64,000 bases of DNA from Laceyella putida (GTDB lineage Bacteria; Bacillota; Bacilli; Thermoactinomycetales; Thermoactinomycetaceae), in the NCBI RefSeq assembly GCF_042665195.1, contig NZ_JBHTBW010000052.1:1-64000 (forward strand), read 5' to 3'. Made by a program: the position numbers and the translations under genes. The notes under the pieces were generated by a model, which was not told the DNA's origin, did no database searches, and saw only the letters and a list, made by a program, of their open reading frames with translations. Shown here piece by piece: positions 24,766 through 33,399 of the stretch (its first letter is position 1; each line of letters starts with the position of its first letter).

Positions 24766-26244
24766 TTATGGCAAATTCGTATATCCCATCAAATACTTGT
24801 CGCACTCACGGGCCGCTTCCCTGCCTTCATGAATCGCCCATACAATCAAGCTTTGCCCTCTTCGCATATCGCCCGCGACAAAGACACCTTCCAGATTGGT
24901 GCGATAATCGCCATAAGCCGCCTTCACTTTGAGATTGTTATGCTCAAGTCCCGCATGGGAGATGAGTCTTTCTTCCGTTCCCGCAAAACCAATCGCGATC
25001 AATACGAGTTGTGCCGGCCAGACCCGCTCGCTTCCCGGAATCTCTCTAAAGGTGTAACGGCCGTCTTCTCCGCGAATCTTCTCCATATCGATCGTGTGCA
25101 GCTCTTTCACGTGACCTTGCTCATCACTCACAATCTTCTTGGTCGCGATCGAATACTGGCGAGGATCTCTGCCGAATCTCGCTTCAGCTTCTTTATACGC
25201 ATAATCCAGCGTGAAAACATAAGGGTATTCCGGCCAAGGGTTATCAATGTTACGTACATCCGGCAATCGGGGATGCTTACCAAACTGCACCACACTCCGG
25301 CATTTTTGGCGCAATGCGGTCGCGACACAATCCGCACCGGTATCTCCCCCACCAATGACGATCACATCCTTTCCTTCAGCGGAAATGGTGGGTTCGCCAT
25401 ATTGCGGATCGAGTAGGCTTTTGGTGGACTCGGTCAAATATTTCATCGCATACTCGATGCCGGTGGATTCTCTCCCCTCGATGTCGAGGTTCCGTTGTTT
25501 TTGTGCCCCTGCGCAGAGAACCACAGCATCGAACTCCGCTTGCAATTGACTCATCGTCACATCTTTGCCGATCTCTGTGTTGGTAACGAAGGTGATCCCT
25601 TCCAGTTTCAATAAGTTCACGCGGCGCTCAACCACTTTTTTCTCCAGCTTCATGTTGGGAATTCCGTACATCAACAACCCGCCAATGCGGTCATCCCGCT
25701 CAAACACCGTAACCAAATGACCCGCTTTATTTAACTGATCCGCACAAGCCAGACCTGCCGGACCGGAACCAACCACCGCGACTTTCTTCCCTGTTCGGTT
25801 TTTGGGTGGTCGGGGCACAATCCAACCCTCGGCAAAGCCTTTGTCGATAATGGCTTGTTCAATGCTTTTGATGGCCACGGCAGGATCATGGATGGCAACG
25901 GTGCAAGACCCTTCGCAAGGAGCCGGACACACCCGTCCGGTAAACTCTGGGAAGTTGTTTGTTTTGAGTAAGCGTTCCAACGCTTCTTTCCAACGCCCAC
26001 GATAGACGAGATCGTTCCATTCAGGAATGAGATTATATAACGGGCAACCGGAAGTAGAACCGTTCAGATCAATACCTGTATGACAGAAAGGGGTGCCGCA
26101 GTCCATGCAGCGGGCCCCTTGGATTTGCAATTTTTCTTCGGAGAATGGAAGTTGATACTCTCCCCAATCATTAAGGCGCGAAAGAGGATCTCGTTCTTTT
26201 GGCACTTCCCTTTCATATTCAATGAATCCAGTAGGTTTCCCCAT
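24766..26244 (-). CDS. gltD: Glutamate synthase (NADPH) small subunit
   Basis: A 492-residue protein that passes electrons from NADPH through FAD and two [4Fe-4S] clusters to the large subunit. The N-terminal cysteines are present (QGARCMDCGTPFCH, SGCPLYNLIPEWND, RVCPAPCEGSC). The FAD fold starts at KKVAVVGSGPAGLACADQL and the NADPH fold at VIVIGGGDTGADC. It ends with VFVAGDMRRGQSLIVWAI, the second FAD motif. Length is normal. It follows gltB by 11 bases in one operon driven from the gltC side. Confidence 0.97.
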   Translation of the reverse strand: MGKPTGFIEYEREVPKERDPLSRLNDWGEYQLPFSEEKLQIQGARCMDCGTPFCHTGIDLNGSTSGCPLYNLIPEWNDLVYRGRWKEALERLLKTNNFPEFTGRVCPAPCEGSCTVAIHDPAVAIKSIEQAIIDKGFAEGWIVPRPPKNRTGKKVAVVGSGPAGLACADQLNKAGHLVTVFERDDRIGGLLMYGIPNMKLEKKVVERRVNLLKLEGITFVTNTEIGKDVTMSQLQAEFDAVVLCAGAQKQRNLDIEGRESTGIEYAMKYLTESTKSLLDPQYGEPTISAEGKDVIVIGGGDTGADCVATALRQKCRSVVQFGKHPRLPDVRNIDNPWPEYPYVFTLDYAYKEAEARFGRDPRQYSIATKKIVSDEQGHVKELHTIDMEKIRGEDGRYTFREIPGSERVWPAQLVLIAIGFAGTEERLISHAGLEHNNLKVKAAYGDYRTNLEGVFVAGDMRRGQSLIVWAIHEGREAARECDKYLMGYTNLP

Positions 26245-26255
26245 AATATCCCCTC

Positions 26256-29200
26256 CTATCCTGTCGTGACCAAGGCATTGTTTTTCGCTTTTTGCTCACG
26301 GCTCTTCTTTAATTGGGCAAACGCGGCCGCCGTTGCTTCAGCAAAGGACAAGCCCGTTTGCCGTAGTGTGTTGATCGCTTCCGTCATCGCCTTGTAATCT
26401 TTGGGGATCACTTTGACGAATTTCTGCACTTGACTGTCCCACTCCGCCAAAATGGCTTTCCCCCGTTGGCTGGAAGTATATTGCACATGTTTGGTGATCA
26501 TGTTCCGAACTTGTTCGATCTCTTTTTTCTCCACTAACTGTTCGAGCAGAACCATTTCTTTGTTGCAATGCTTATGAAACTGTTCGAGGTCGTCAACCAG
26601 CACATAAGCGACACCGCCGGACATCCCCGCCGCGAAGTTTTTGCCCACCGATCCCAAGACGACAACGCGACCGCCGGTCATATACTCACATCCATGATCT
26701 CCGATCCCTTCAACCACAGCGTGCACACCGCTATTGCGCACACAGAAACGTTCTCCGGCCATCCCGTTGATATAGGCTTCTCCCGAGGTGGCGCCATAGA
26801 AGGCAACGTTACCGATAATGATGTTCTCATGGGAAGCGAACGGAGCCAAGGCTGGTTTCTTCACGATGATTTTGCCGCCGGACAACCCTTTGCCGACATA
26901 GTCATTGGTATCGCCCTCGATATCCAGGGTGATGCCTTTGGGCACGAACGCGCCAAAGCTTTGTCCCGCCGAACCTTTGAATCGCAGATGGATGGTGTCC
27001 TCAGGCAAGCCTTGTTCACCATGACGCTTCGTCACTTCGCTGCCCAGAATTGTTCCCACCACCCGATGGGTATTGTTGATCGGGAAGAATGCCTTCACCG
27101 GTTTCCCCTCTTCCAGTGCGGGCTGGCACAGGGAGACCAGTTCACGGTGGTCAAGGGATTCTTCCAAACGATGGTTTTGCGGCGTTTGGTAAAATCTGCC
27201 CACTTCACCGGGAACTTCAGGCTGATGGAAAAATGGCGACAGATCCAGGTACTTCGCTTTCCAATGCGCCTTCACGCGATCGCTGACCGTCAACACATCC
27301 GTGCGTCCAACCATTTCATCGATCGTGCGGAAACCAAGCTCAGCCATGATTTCTCTCACTTCTTGCGCCACAAACATCATATAGTTCACCACATGCTCGG
27401 GCGTGCCCATGAATTTCTTGCGCAATTCCGGATTTTGCGTTGCGACACCCACTGGACATGTATCCAAATGGCAAACCCTCATCATCACGCATCCGAGAAC
27501 AACGAGCGGAGCGGTGGCGAAACCATATTCTTCAGCGCCTAAGAGAGCGGCCATCACCACATCCCGACCAGTCATCATTTTTCCGTCTGTTTCCAGTACC
27601 ACGCGGTCGCGCAATTGGTTCAACATCAAGGTTTGATGGGCTTCCGCCAGGCCAAGCTCCCATGGCATCCCGGCATGTTTAATGCTCGTGCGAGGTGAAG
27701 CGCCGGTTCCTCCGTCATGTCCGCTAATGACGATCACGTCGGCCAAACCTTTGGCCACCCCGGCGGCGATCGTACCCACGCCGGCTTTGGATACCAACTT
27801 GACACTGATCCGTGCGCGCGGATTGGCGTTTTTCAGATCATGAATCAATTGCGCCAAGTCTTCAATGGAATAGATATCATGGTGTGGCGGTGGTGAAATG
27901 AGCCCTACGCCCACAGTGGATCCGCGAACTTCCGCAATCCACGGGTATACCTTGTTGCCTGGCAATTGGCCACCCTCGCCCGGTTTCGCGCCTTGCGCCA
28001 TTTTGATTTGAATCTCGTCCGCGTTGACCAAATAGTGGCTGTTGACACCGAAGCGCCCGGAAGCCACTTGCTTGATTGCACTGCGGCGGGAATCCCCATT
28101 GGCATCTAATTCGTAACGCCGTGGATCTTCTCCACCTTCGCCGCAATTGCTTTTTCCACCCAGTCGGTTCATGGCGATAGCCAACGCCTCATGCGCCTCT
28201 TGGCTTAACGCTCCATACGACATCGCTCCGGTTTTAAAGCGGCGGACAATCGAATCAACCGGTTCCACTTCCTCAATCGGGATGGATGAACGATCCGACT
28301 TGAACGCAAACAAGCTCCGCAAGAAGGTGAGTTGTTCATCATTGGCCATCTCCGTAAACTTCTTAAACAAGGAATAGTCATTGCGACGGCATGCTTGCTG
28401 CAATGTGTGGATCGTTTTGGGATTGTACGCATGAAACTCCCCGTCGCGGCGCCATTGCAACTCACTGCCCGATTCCAACGCTTTTTCATCGTACGCGTGC
28501 GGGTGGAACGCTTGAGCGTGGCGCATGGCCGCTTCTTGCGCTATGACATGGAGCTGAATCCCACTGATTTGCGATGAGGTACGGGTGAAATATTTTTCGA
28601 TGACTTCCTTGCCGATTCCGATAGCTTCGAAAATTTGTGCGCCGCGGTAGCTTTGAATCGTGGAAATCCCCATTTTGGACATGACTTTCACGATGCCTTC
28701 CGTCGCCGTTTGGATATAGCGGCGAACCGCTTCGGCATGAGTGATGTTGGTTAATGACCCATCCCGGATCAACTCTTTATAAGTGGCGATGGCCAGATAA
28801 GGATTAATCGCATCTGCTCCGTATCCGATCAACATGGCCAACTGATGCACATCGCGCGGTTCAGCCGATTCGACGAGAATGCTCACTTTGGTGCGCGTTC
28901 CCTGGCGCACCAAATGATGGTGCAGGCCGCTGACGGCCAAAAGAGCGGGAATCGCAACAAACTCTTCATTCACTCCGCGATCTGACAGGACAAGCAAGGT
29001 AACTCCTTCGTTGATCGCCTCATCCGCACGGGCGAATAACTCATCCAAGGCTTGTTCCAATTCATCCTGCTTAGAAACATTAAACAGCATCGGAAGCGTT
29101 TTGGTTGTAAATTCAGGATGGGAATTGACCAAGATTCTGCCCAGTTCATCATCTGAAATCACCGGAGTGGATAAACGGATGCGACGACAATGAGTGGGTT

Positions 29201-30845
29201 CAGGTTTTAACAAATTGCCCTCCGATCCCAAAAGGGTCATCGTGGAAGTGACACATTGTTCACGAATCGCGTCAATCGGCGGATTCGTCACTTGGGCGAA
29301 AGATTGTTTAAAATAGTTATACAGGAGTTGTGGCCGGTCAGACAGGACAGCGAGCGGAGTGTCGCTTCCCATGGCCCCGACGGGATCTTTTCCCTCGGTC
29401 ACCATCGGCAACAGGTTTTTAGTTAATTCCTCATAGGTATAACCAAATGCTTTTTGCAAGCGGAACACCGTGTCCGAGTCGAGTTCCGTGACACGGGGTT
29501 GTTCGGACAGATCTTTCAATTCAAGCAAATGCTCATCTAACCACTGGCGATATGGCGCTTCTTTGGCAATCTGTTCTTTCAATTCATCATCATTGATAAT
29601 GCGGCCTTCTTCCAAGCTCACGAGCAACATGCGCCCCGGTTGCAAGCGGGCTTTGCGAACCACTTTCTCTTCGGGCACATCGACAACGCCCACTTCGGAA
29701 GAGAAAATCACCATATCATCAGAGGTAACATAATATCTGGCGGGACGAAGGCCATTTCGGTCGAGAATGGCGCCGATTTGGTTTCCATCCGTAAAAGCGA
29801 TGGCGGTTGGACCATCCCACGGTTCCATCAAGCAACTATGGTACTCATAGAAGGAGCGGCGCGGCTCACTCATTTGCTCATCATGTTCCCAAGGTTCCGG
29901 AATCATCATCATCGCCGCATGTGCCAACGAACGGCCAGACAAGGTTAAGAATTCAAAACAGTTGTCCAAGATCGCGGAATCGGTGCCTTCCATATCCAAG
30001 ATAGGGAGAATCTTGTCAAGATCTTCACCAAACACATCAGATTGGAACATTTTTTCGCGGGCGATCATCCAATTCACGTTGCCGCGCAAGGTATTGATCT
30101 CGCCGTTATGGAGCAAGTAACGGTTCGGATGGGCCCGTTTCCAACTTGGGAAGGTATTGGTGCTGAATCGGTTGTGCACCATGGAAAAAGCGGAAGCAAA
30201 TGCGTGATCTTGCAGATCGAGATAAAATTCCCCCAGTTGCGCAGGCGTTAACAAACCTTTATAAACAATGGTTCGGCTTGACATGGTAGCCGTGTAAAAA
30301 TCTTCACCCGCTTCCTTTTCCATCAGTTTTCTAATAACATAAAGTTTACGATCAAAGGATAGTGGGTCGAGCCCTTCTTTGTTCCCGATAAAAACTTGGC
30401 GAATCGCCGGTTGCGTTTCTTTGGCTATTTTCCCAATATTCTTACTATTAGTCGGTACGGTTCTCCATCCCAACAGGGTTTGCCCCTCCGCAGCGATAAT
30501 CTGTTCCAATTTCTGCTCATAAGCTGCTCGAAGAGACGGTTCATGGGGTAAAAACATCATACCGACTCCGTATTGTCCGGGATCCGGTAATGAAATCCCC
30601 AGTTTTTTACACACTTTCTTGAAGAATTCGTGTGGAATCTGCATCATGATCCCTGAGCCGTCACCCGTCGCTTGGTTTTCGCCACCACGGTGAACCAATT
30701 GACGCAGGATATGAAGCCCTTGCTCGACAATATCGTGTGAAGCTTCTGCTTTTAGACTGGCGACAAATCCGATGCCGCAAGCATCATGTTCAAATTCGGG
30801 ATGATAAAGTCCTTGCTGTTTTGGCAATTCTGTATGACTCATCAT
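26256..30845 (-). CDS. gltB: Glutamate synthase large subunit
   Basis: A 1529-residue glutamine:2-oxoglutarate amidotransferase, called gltA in Bacillus subtilis. A propeptide of about 22 residues precedes the catalytic Cys in HDACGIGFVAS. The class II amidase region runs to about 430 (NGEINTLRGN, RNGLRPARY). The FMN/synthase domain holds ISGHDGGTGASPRTSIKHAG and the 3Fe-4S cysteines in CVMMRVCHLDTCPVGVA. The C-terminal beta-helix has repeated Gly motifs (GLSGGKIIVKKP, GATSGEAYINGMAGERF). AAGGAG precedes the tandem ATGs. Divergent gltC and a dyad in between indicate activation by GltC when glutamate is short. Confidence 0.97.
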   Translation of the reverse strand: MMSHTELPKQQGLYHPEFEHDACGIGFVASLKAEASHDIVEQGLHILRQLVHRGGENQATGDGSGIMMQIPHEFFKKVCKKLGISLPDPGQYGVGMMFLPHEPSLRAAYEQKLEQIIAAEGQTLLGWRTVPTNSKNIGKIAKETQPAIRQVFIGNKEGLDPLSFDRKLYVIRKLMEKEAGEDFYTATMSSRTIVYKGLLTPAQLGEFYLDLQDHAFASAFSMVHNRFSTNTFPSWKRAHPNRYLLHNGEINTLRGNVNWMIAREKMFQSDVFGEDLDKILPILDMEGTDSAILDNCFEFLTLSGRSLAHAAMMMIPEPWEHDEQMSEPRRSFYEYHSCLMEPWDGPTAIAFTDGNQIGAILDRNGLRPARYYVTSDDMVIFSSEVGVVDVPEEKVVRKARLQPGRMLLVSLEEGRIINDDELKEQIAKEAPYRQWLDEHLLELKDLSEQPRVTELDSDTVFRLQKAFGYTYEELTKNLLPMVTEGKDPVGAMGSDTPLAVLSDRPQLLYNYFKQSFAQVTNPPIDAIREQCVTSTMTLLGSEGNLLKPEPTHCRRIRLSTPVISDDELGRILVNSHPEFTTKTLPMLFNVSKQDELEQALDELFARADEAINEGVTLLVLSDRGVNEEFVAIPALLAVSGLHHHLVRQGTRTKVSILVESAEPRDVHQLAMLIGYGADAINPYLAIATYKELIRDGSLTNITHAEAVRRYIQTATEGIVKVMSKMGISTIQSYRGAQIFEAIGIGKEVIEKYFTRTSSQISGIQLHVIAQEAAMRHAQAFHPHAYDEKALESGSELQWRRDGEFHAYNPKTIHTLQQACRRNDYSLFKKFTEMANDEQLTFLRSLFAFKSDRSSIPIEEVEPVDSIVRRFKTGAMSYGALSQEAHEALAIAMNRLGGKSNCGEGGEDPRRYELDANGDSRRSAIKQVASGRFGVNSHYLVNADEIQIKMAQGAKPGEGGQLPGNKVYPWIAEVRGSTVGVGLISPPPHHDIYSIEDLAQLIHDLKNANPRARISVKLVSKAGVGTIAAGVAKGLADVIVISGHDGGTGASPRTSIKHAGMPWELGLAEAHQTLMLNQLRDRVVLETDGKMMTGRDVVMAALLGAEEYGFATAPLVVLGCVMMRVCHLDTCPVGVATQNPELRKKFMGTPEHVVNYMMFVAQEVREIMAELGFRTIDEMVGRTDVLTVSDRVKAHWKAKYLDLSPFFHQPEVPGEVGRFYQTPQNHRLEESLDHRELVSLCQPALEEGKPVKAFFPINNTHRVVGTILGSEVTKRHGEQGLPEDTIHLRFKGSAGQSFGAFVPKGITLDIEGDTNDYVGKGLSGGKIIVKKPALAPFASHENIIIGNVAFYGATSGEAYINGMAGERFCVRNSGVHAVVEGIGDHGCEYMTGGRVVVLGSVGKNFAAGMSGGVAYVLVDDLEQFHKHCNKEMVLLEQLVEKKEIEQVRNMITKHVQYTSSQRGKAILAEWDSQVQKFVKVIPKDYKAMTEAINTLRQTGLSFAEATAAAFAQLKKSREQKAKNNALVTTG

Positions 30846-30963
30846 TCTTCACTCCTTTGTGAAGATTAGTTAGTGCTTAGTTTGTTAGAAAATATCACGT
30901 TCGCATGTATTGTTATTTTATATTTGTATAATTATATTAACAATATATATTTCCGATCAAACT

Positions 30964-30980
30964 GATCTCATTTTTAGATC
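30964..30980. promoter_or_regulatory. LysR-type dyad in the gltB-gltC intergenic region
   Basis: GATCT and AGATC are separated by 7 bases (GATCTCATTTTTAGATC), giving the T-N11-A layout of LysR sites. It lies 22 bases before the gltC start, so it is the likely GltC site for autoregulation and divergent activation of gltB. Confidence 0.55.
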
Positions 30981-31002
30981 GATTATGAAGGGGGATTGTG
31001 TT

Positions 31003-31908
31003 ATGGAGTTAAGACAAATTCAATATTTCATTGAAGTGGCAAAACGCGAACATGTCACCGAAGCCGCACACGCGCTCCATGTAGCACAATCCGCTGTAAG
31101 CCGGCAAATTGCCAATCTAGAATCTGAATTGGGAGTTTCGTTGTTCATCCGCGAAGGGCGAAATGTCAAGCTGACCGCCTTAGGGAAAATCTTCTTGAAT
31201 CACGCCGAAAAGGCGTTACGGGAGATTGAAAAGGCAAAGCAAGAGATTGAGGAGTATCTGGATCCGGCGAAAGGGGCCATCCGCTTGGGTTTTCCCAGCA
31301 GTTTGGCAGCCTATATCCTGCCCACTGTGATTTCCGCTTTTCGGGCGAAATACCCAAACATCCGCTTTCAACTCAAGCAAGGTTCATTTCATTATCTCAT
31401 CGATTCCGTCATCAGCGGTGAAATCGATATTGCCTTTATCGCGCCGGTCCCCACTGATATCAAAGAAGTGGAAGGCCATATCTTTTTTTCGGATAAGATT
31501 GTGGCATTATTGCCATCTCATCACACATTGGCCGACTATCCCGCTCTGCGCCTGAGCCAACTCAAAGATGAGTCGTTTGCCTTATTCCCCAAAGGCTTTG
31601 TGTTGTACCAACTGGTGGCCAACGCCTGCCTTCAAATGGGGTTTGAACCGAAAGTGGCCTTTGAAGGCGAAGACATCGATGCGATTAAAGGATTGGTCGC
31701 CACAGGGCTCGGGGTCACGCTGTTGCCGGAAGTGACTCTGATTGACAGCATCCCGCGGGGAACCATCAAAATTCCGATCAGCGAACCAGATCTGGCCCGA
31801 ACGGTGGGAGTGATCATTCCCAAAAAGCGAAAACTTCCTCCATCCGAACAATTGTTTTACGACTTTATAGGGGAATTTTTCACCATGCTGAATCGATTTA
31901 GCCAATGA
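31003..31908 (+). CDS. gltC: LysR-family regulator GltC
   Basis: A 301-residue LTTR with the N-terminal HTH (MELRQIQYFIEVAKREHVTE, AHALHVAQSAVSRQIANLE) and a periplasmic-binding-type effector domain starting at GAIRLGFPSSLAAYILP. The close match of N-terminus and position divergent from gltB to the Bacillus arrangement supports GltC, which activates gltAB in the presence of 2-oxoglutarate and is inhibited by glutamate. AAGGGGG serves the ATG at 31003; the frame is open upstream but without a ribosome site. Confidence 0.9.
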   Translation: MELRQIQYFIEVAKREHVTEAAHALHVAQSAVSRQIANLESELGVSLFIREGRNVKLTALGKIFLNHAEKALREIEKAKQEIEEYLDPAKGAIRLGFPSSLAAYILPTVISAFRAKYPNIRFQLKQGSFHYLIDSVISGEIDIAFIAPVPTDIKEVEGHIFFSDKIVALLPSHHTLADYPALRLSQLKDESFALFPKGFVLYQLVANACLQMGFEPKVAFEGEDIDAIKGLVATGLGVTLLPEVTLIDSIPRGTIKIPISEPDLARTVGVIIPKKRKLPPSEQLFYDFIGEFFTMLNRFSQ

Positions 31909-31914
31909 TGAGGA

Positions 31915-31950
31915 AATCCCCTGATTTCAATCATACAGGGGATTCTTTAA
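31915..31950 (+). terminator. Terminator of gltC
   Basis: Perfect 9-bp arms AATCCCCTG and CAGGGGATT, 12-base loop, then CTTT. Confidence 0.7.
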
Positions 31951-32045
31951 CTCAAGATTAGGCAAGTTATGGTATATTGAGTAAGTGGATTGGGCGGTAT
32001 GACTTAAACGCTCTTACCCAACACTAGAATGGGAGGTGAGATTCC

Positions 32046-32222
32046 ATGAACAAGCAATACCAATTGGACTTATCCATCCAGGACCTGAAGCAGGCAAGTC
32101 AAATCATTCACCGCGCGGCTGATCGTCTGGATGCGATGAATCATGACAAATCTTATACCCTCAGCAATCTCATTGCCGACTTTGAAGAATTGATTGATGA
32201 GCTGGAAAATCCGGGTGAATAA
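32046..32222 (+). CDS. Hypothetical 58-residue helical protein
   Basis: A short ORF with the strong site GGGAGGTGAG before its ATG. The product is charged and helical (LSIQDLKQASQIIHRAADRL, then SNLIADFEELIDELENPGE). It resembles no family I can name. Its own terminator overlaps the stop codon, so it is an independent transcription unit. Confidence 0.6.
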   Translation: MNKQYQLDLSIQDLKQASQIIHRAADRLDAMNHDKSYTLSNLIADFEELIDELENPGE

Positions 32223-32236
32223 TCCGGATTTTAATT
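32206..32236 (+). terminator. Terminator of the 58-residue gene
   Basis: AAAATCCGG and CCGGATTTT pair across the TAA stop; followed by AATTTT. Confidence 0.65.
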
Positions 32237-32266
32237 TTGGGTCTATTGATCGTATATCATGTTCCA

Positions 32267-32692
32267 TCACAGTTTCTTTTTCAGGTAATACCGTTCGTGT
32301 CCGATGGGGCAGTCTTCCAATACACCGAAAACTTCATAACCATTCTTAATATAGAAATCCTTCGCTTGAAAATCAAAAGTCTCCAAATGGGCCAAATGAA
32401 CCTCTCGTGCTACGGCCTCTTGTTCAATCCGACGCAACAACGCGGAACCAAGCCCTTGCTTTCGATAAGATTCATGCAACCAGAGGATATCGATTTGCAA
32501 ACAAGTGCGTCCCCAATACAAAACGCCGCAAATTCCGCCGATGATGGTTCCGGCTTCATCCTTTATGTGGTATCCAATGAGCTGATAGGGCTTTTCTTTT
32601 GCTGCCGGGACATGGTGCAAGTTGTATTGGATCAACTGGCTTTTCACAAACTCATTCTCAGTTTCCGCGCTTGGCTGAATCATGTTGATCAT
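32267..32692 (-). CDS. GNAT-family N-acetyltransferase
   Basis: A 141-residue GNAT protein. The acetyl-CoA loop is YRKQGLGSALLRRIEQEAV around residues 81-99, and the C-terminal motif is FYIKNGYEVFGVLEDCP. The opening MIQPSAETENEFVKSQLIQYN and the segment IGGICGVLYWGRTCLQIDIL are those of a Bacillus-wide subfamily of unknown substrate. AGGGGGAG precedes the ATG. It follows the ArsR-DUF2087 gene by 13 bases, so the regulator probably governs it. Confidence 0.85.
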   Translation of the reverse strand: MINMIQPSAETENEFVKSQLIQYNLHHVPAAKEKPYQLIGYHIKDEAGTIIGGICGVLYWGRTCLQIDILWLHESYRKQGLGSALLRRIEQEAVAREVHLAHLETFDFQAKDFYIKNGYEVFGVLEDCPIGHERYYLKKKL

Positions 32693-32705
32693 GTTGCGAC
32701 TCCCC

Positions 32706-33281
32706 CTAAACGATTTTCCATAAGTCGGATGGATTCAACTCATATAGGCCATTTTCCCGATACATAAAATGGTGGACAACCAACTCTCGACGGATCGTCG
32801 CATAGTCTTCGTGGAACTTTTTGATGTATTCATTCAATTCCTGTTCAGGATATTTCACTCCCATCTTCAGATCTTTAATGAGATGCTGCAAGACGATCAA
32901 CTTCTTTTTATGCTTTGCCGGCAGATGCTTCAATTTTCCGTCAGCGGTGAAGAAGTTCCGGATCACTTCCAACCTGTCTTTTTCCATTGGTTCTCTTCCT
33001 TCCCTTTCTGGTTCGCGTGCCATCTCTGTGATCGCGCTCGCTTTTCGTTGCAATGTTTTGACATCAAGATGAAAATAAAGGGTGTTTTTGTCCCTTCTCT
33101 CAAAGACCAACCCCACTTCACGTAACTTGCTTACATGGTGCGTAATCGTCGGCGGGGTCAAACCCAATTTCCCAGCCAAAGCTTGCCCGTGCAGGGGGCC
33201 TTTGGCCAATAAGGAGATGATGCGAATGCGGGTGGGGTCAGCTAAGGCTTTGTGAAACTGAACCAATCGATCTAATTGCAA
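32706..33281 (-). CDS. ArsR-type HTH regulator with DUF2087 domain
   Basis: A 191-residue two-domain protein. Residues 1-85 are an ArsR winged helix (FHKALADPTRIRIISLLAKG, LTPPTITHHVSKLREVGLV); no metal-binding CxC is present. The C-terminal half is DUF2087: IRNFFTADGKLKHLPAKHKKK, YPEQELNEYIKKFHEDYATI, RRELVVHHFMYRENGLYEL. The promoter region carries three evenly spaced copies of its likely site. It leads a two-gene operon with a GNAT gene. The ligand is unknown. Confidence 0.85.
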   Translation of the reverse strand: MQLDRLVQFHKALADPTRIRIISLLAKGPLHGQALAGKLGLTPPTITHHVSKLREVGLVFERRDKNTLYFHLDVKTLQRKASAITEMAREPEREGREPMEKDRLEVIRNFFTADGKLKHLPAKHKKKLIVLQHLIKDLKMGVKYPEQELNEYIKKFHEDYATIRRELVVHHFMYRENGLYELNPSDLWKIV

Positions 33282-33295
33282 GAAATTTCACCTCC

Positions 33296-33337
33296 ATCTA
33301 ATTTGATGGTCATCTAATTAGATAATAATCTAATTTC
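33296..33337. promoter_or_regulatory. Three 16-bp-spaced ATCTAAT operator repeats
   Basis: ATCTAATTTGAT at 33296, the perfect palindrome ATCTAATTAGAT at 33312 and ATCTAATTTC at 33328 begin exactly 16 bp apart, directly upstream of the ArsR-DUF2087 gene. A further ATCTAATTG lies at 33270 in the start of the gene. Likely an autoregulatory operator array. Confidence 0.6.
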
Positions 33338-33354
33338 AGCTTGCGAACAAGGCA

Positions 33355-33383
33355 GAAAAAAGGAGAGGTTGGCGCCTCTCCTT
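33355..33383 (-). terminator. Terminator of the gab cluster
   Basis: AAGGAGAGG and CCTCTCCTT form a perfect 9-bp stem with a GGCGCCAA-type loop. On the minus strand it is followed by TTTTT. Confidence 0.8.
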
Positions 33384-33399
33384 GACTAACTTTCTTCTT

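Noticed and set aside
26568..27542. Long plus-strand open frame of 324 codons antisense to gltB
   Set aside because: Gln/His/Arg-rich shadow of a strongly conserved gene, without a family match or ribosome site.
33296..33337. CRISPR-like repeats
   Set aside because: Three 10-12-bp units with 16-bp period before a regulator are operator repeats. No CRISPR array or cas gene was seen anywhere in the window.
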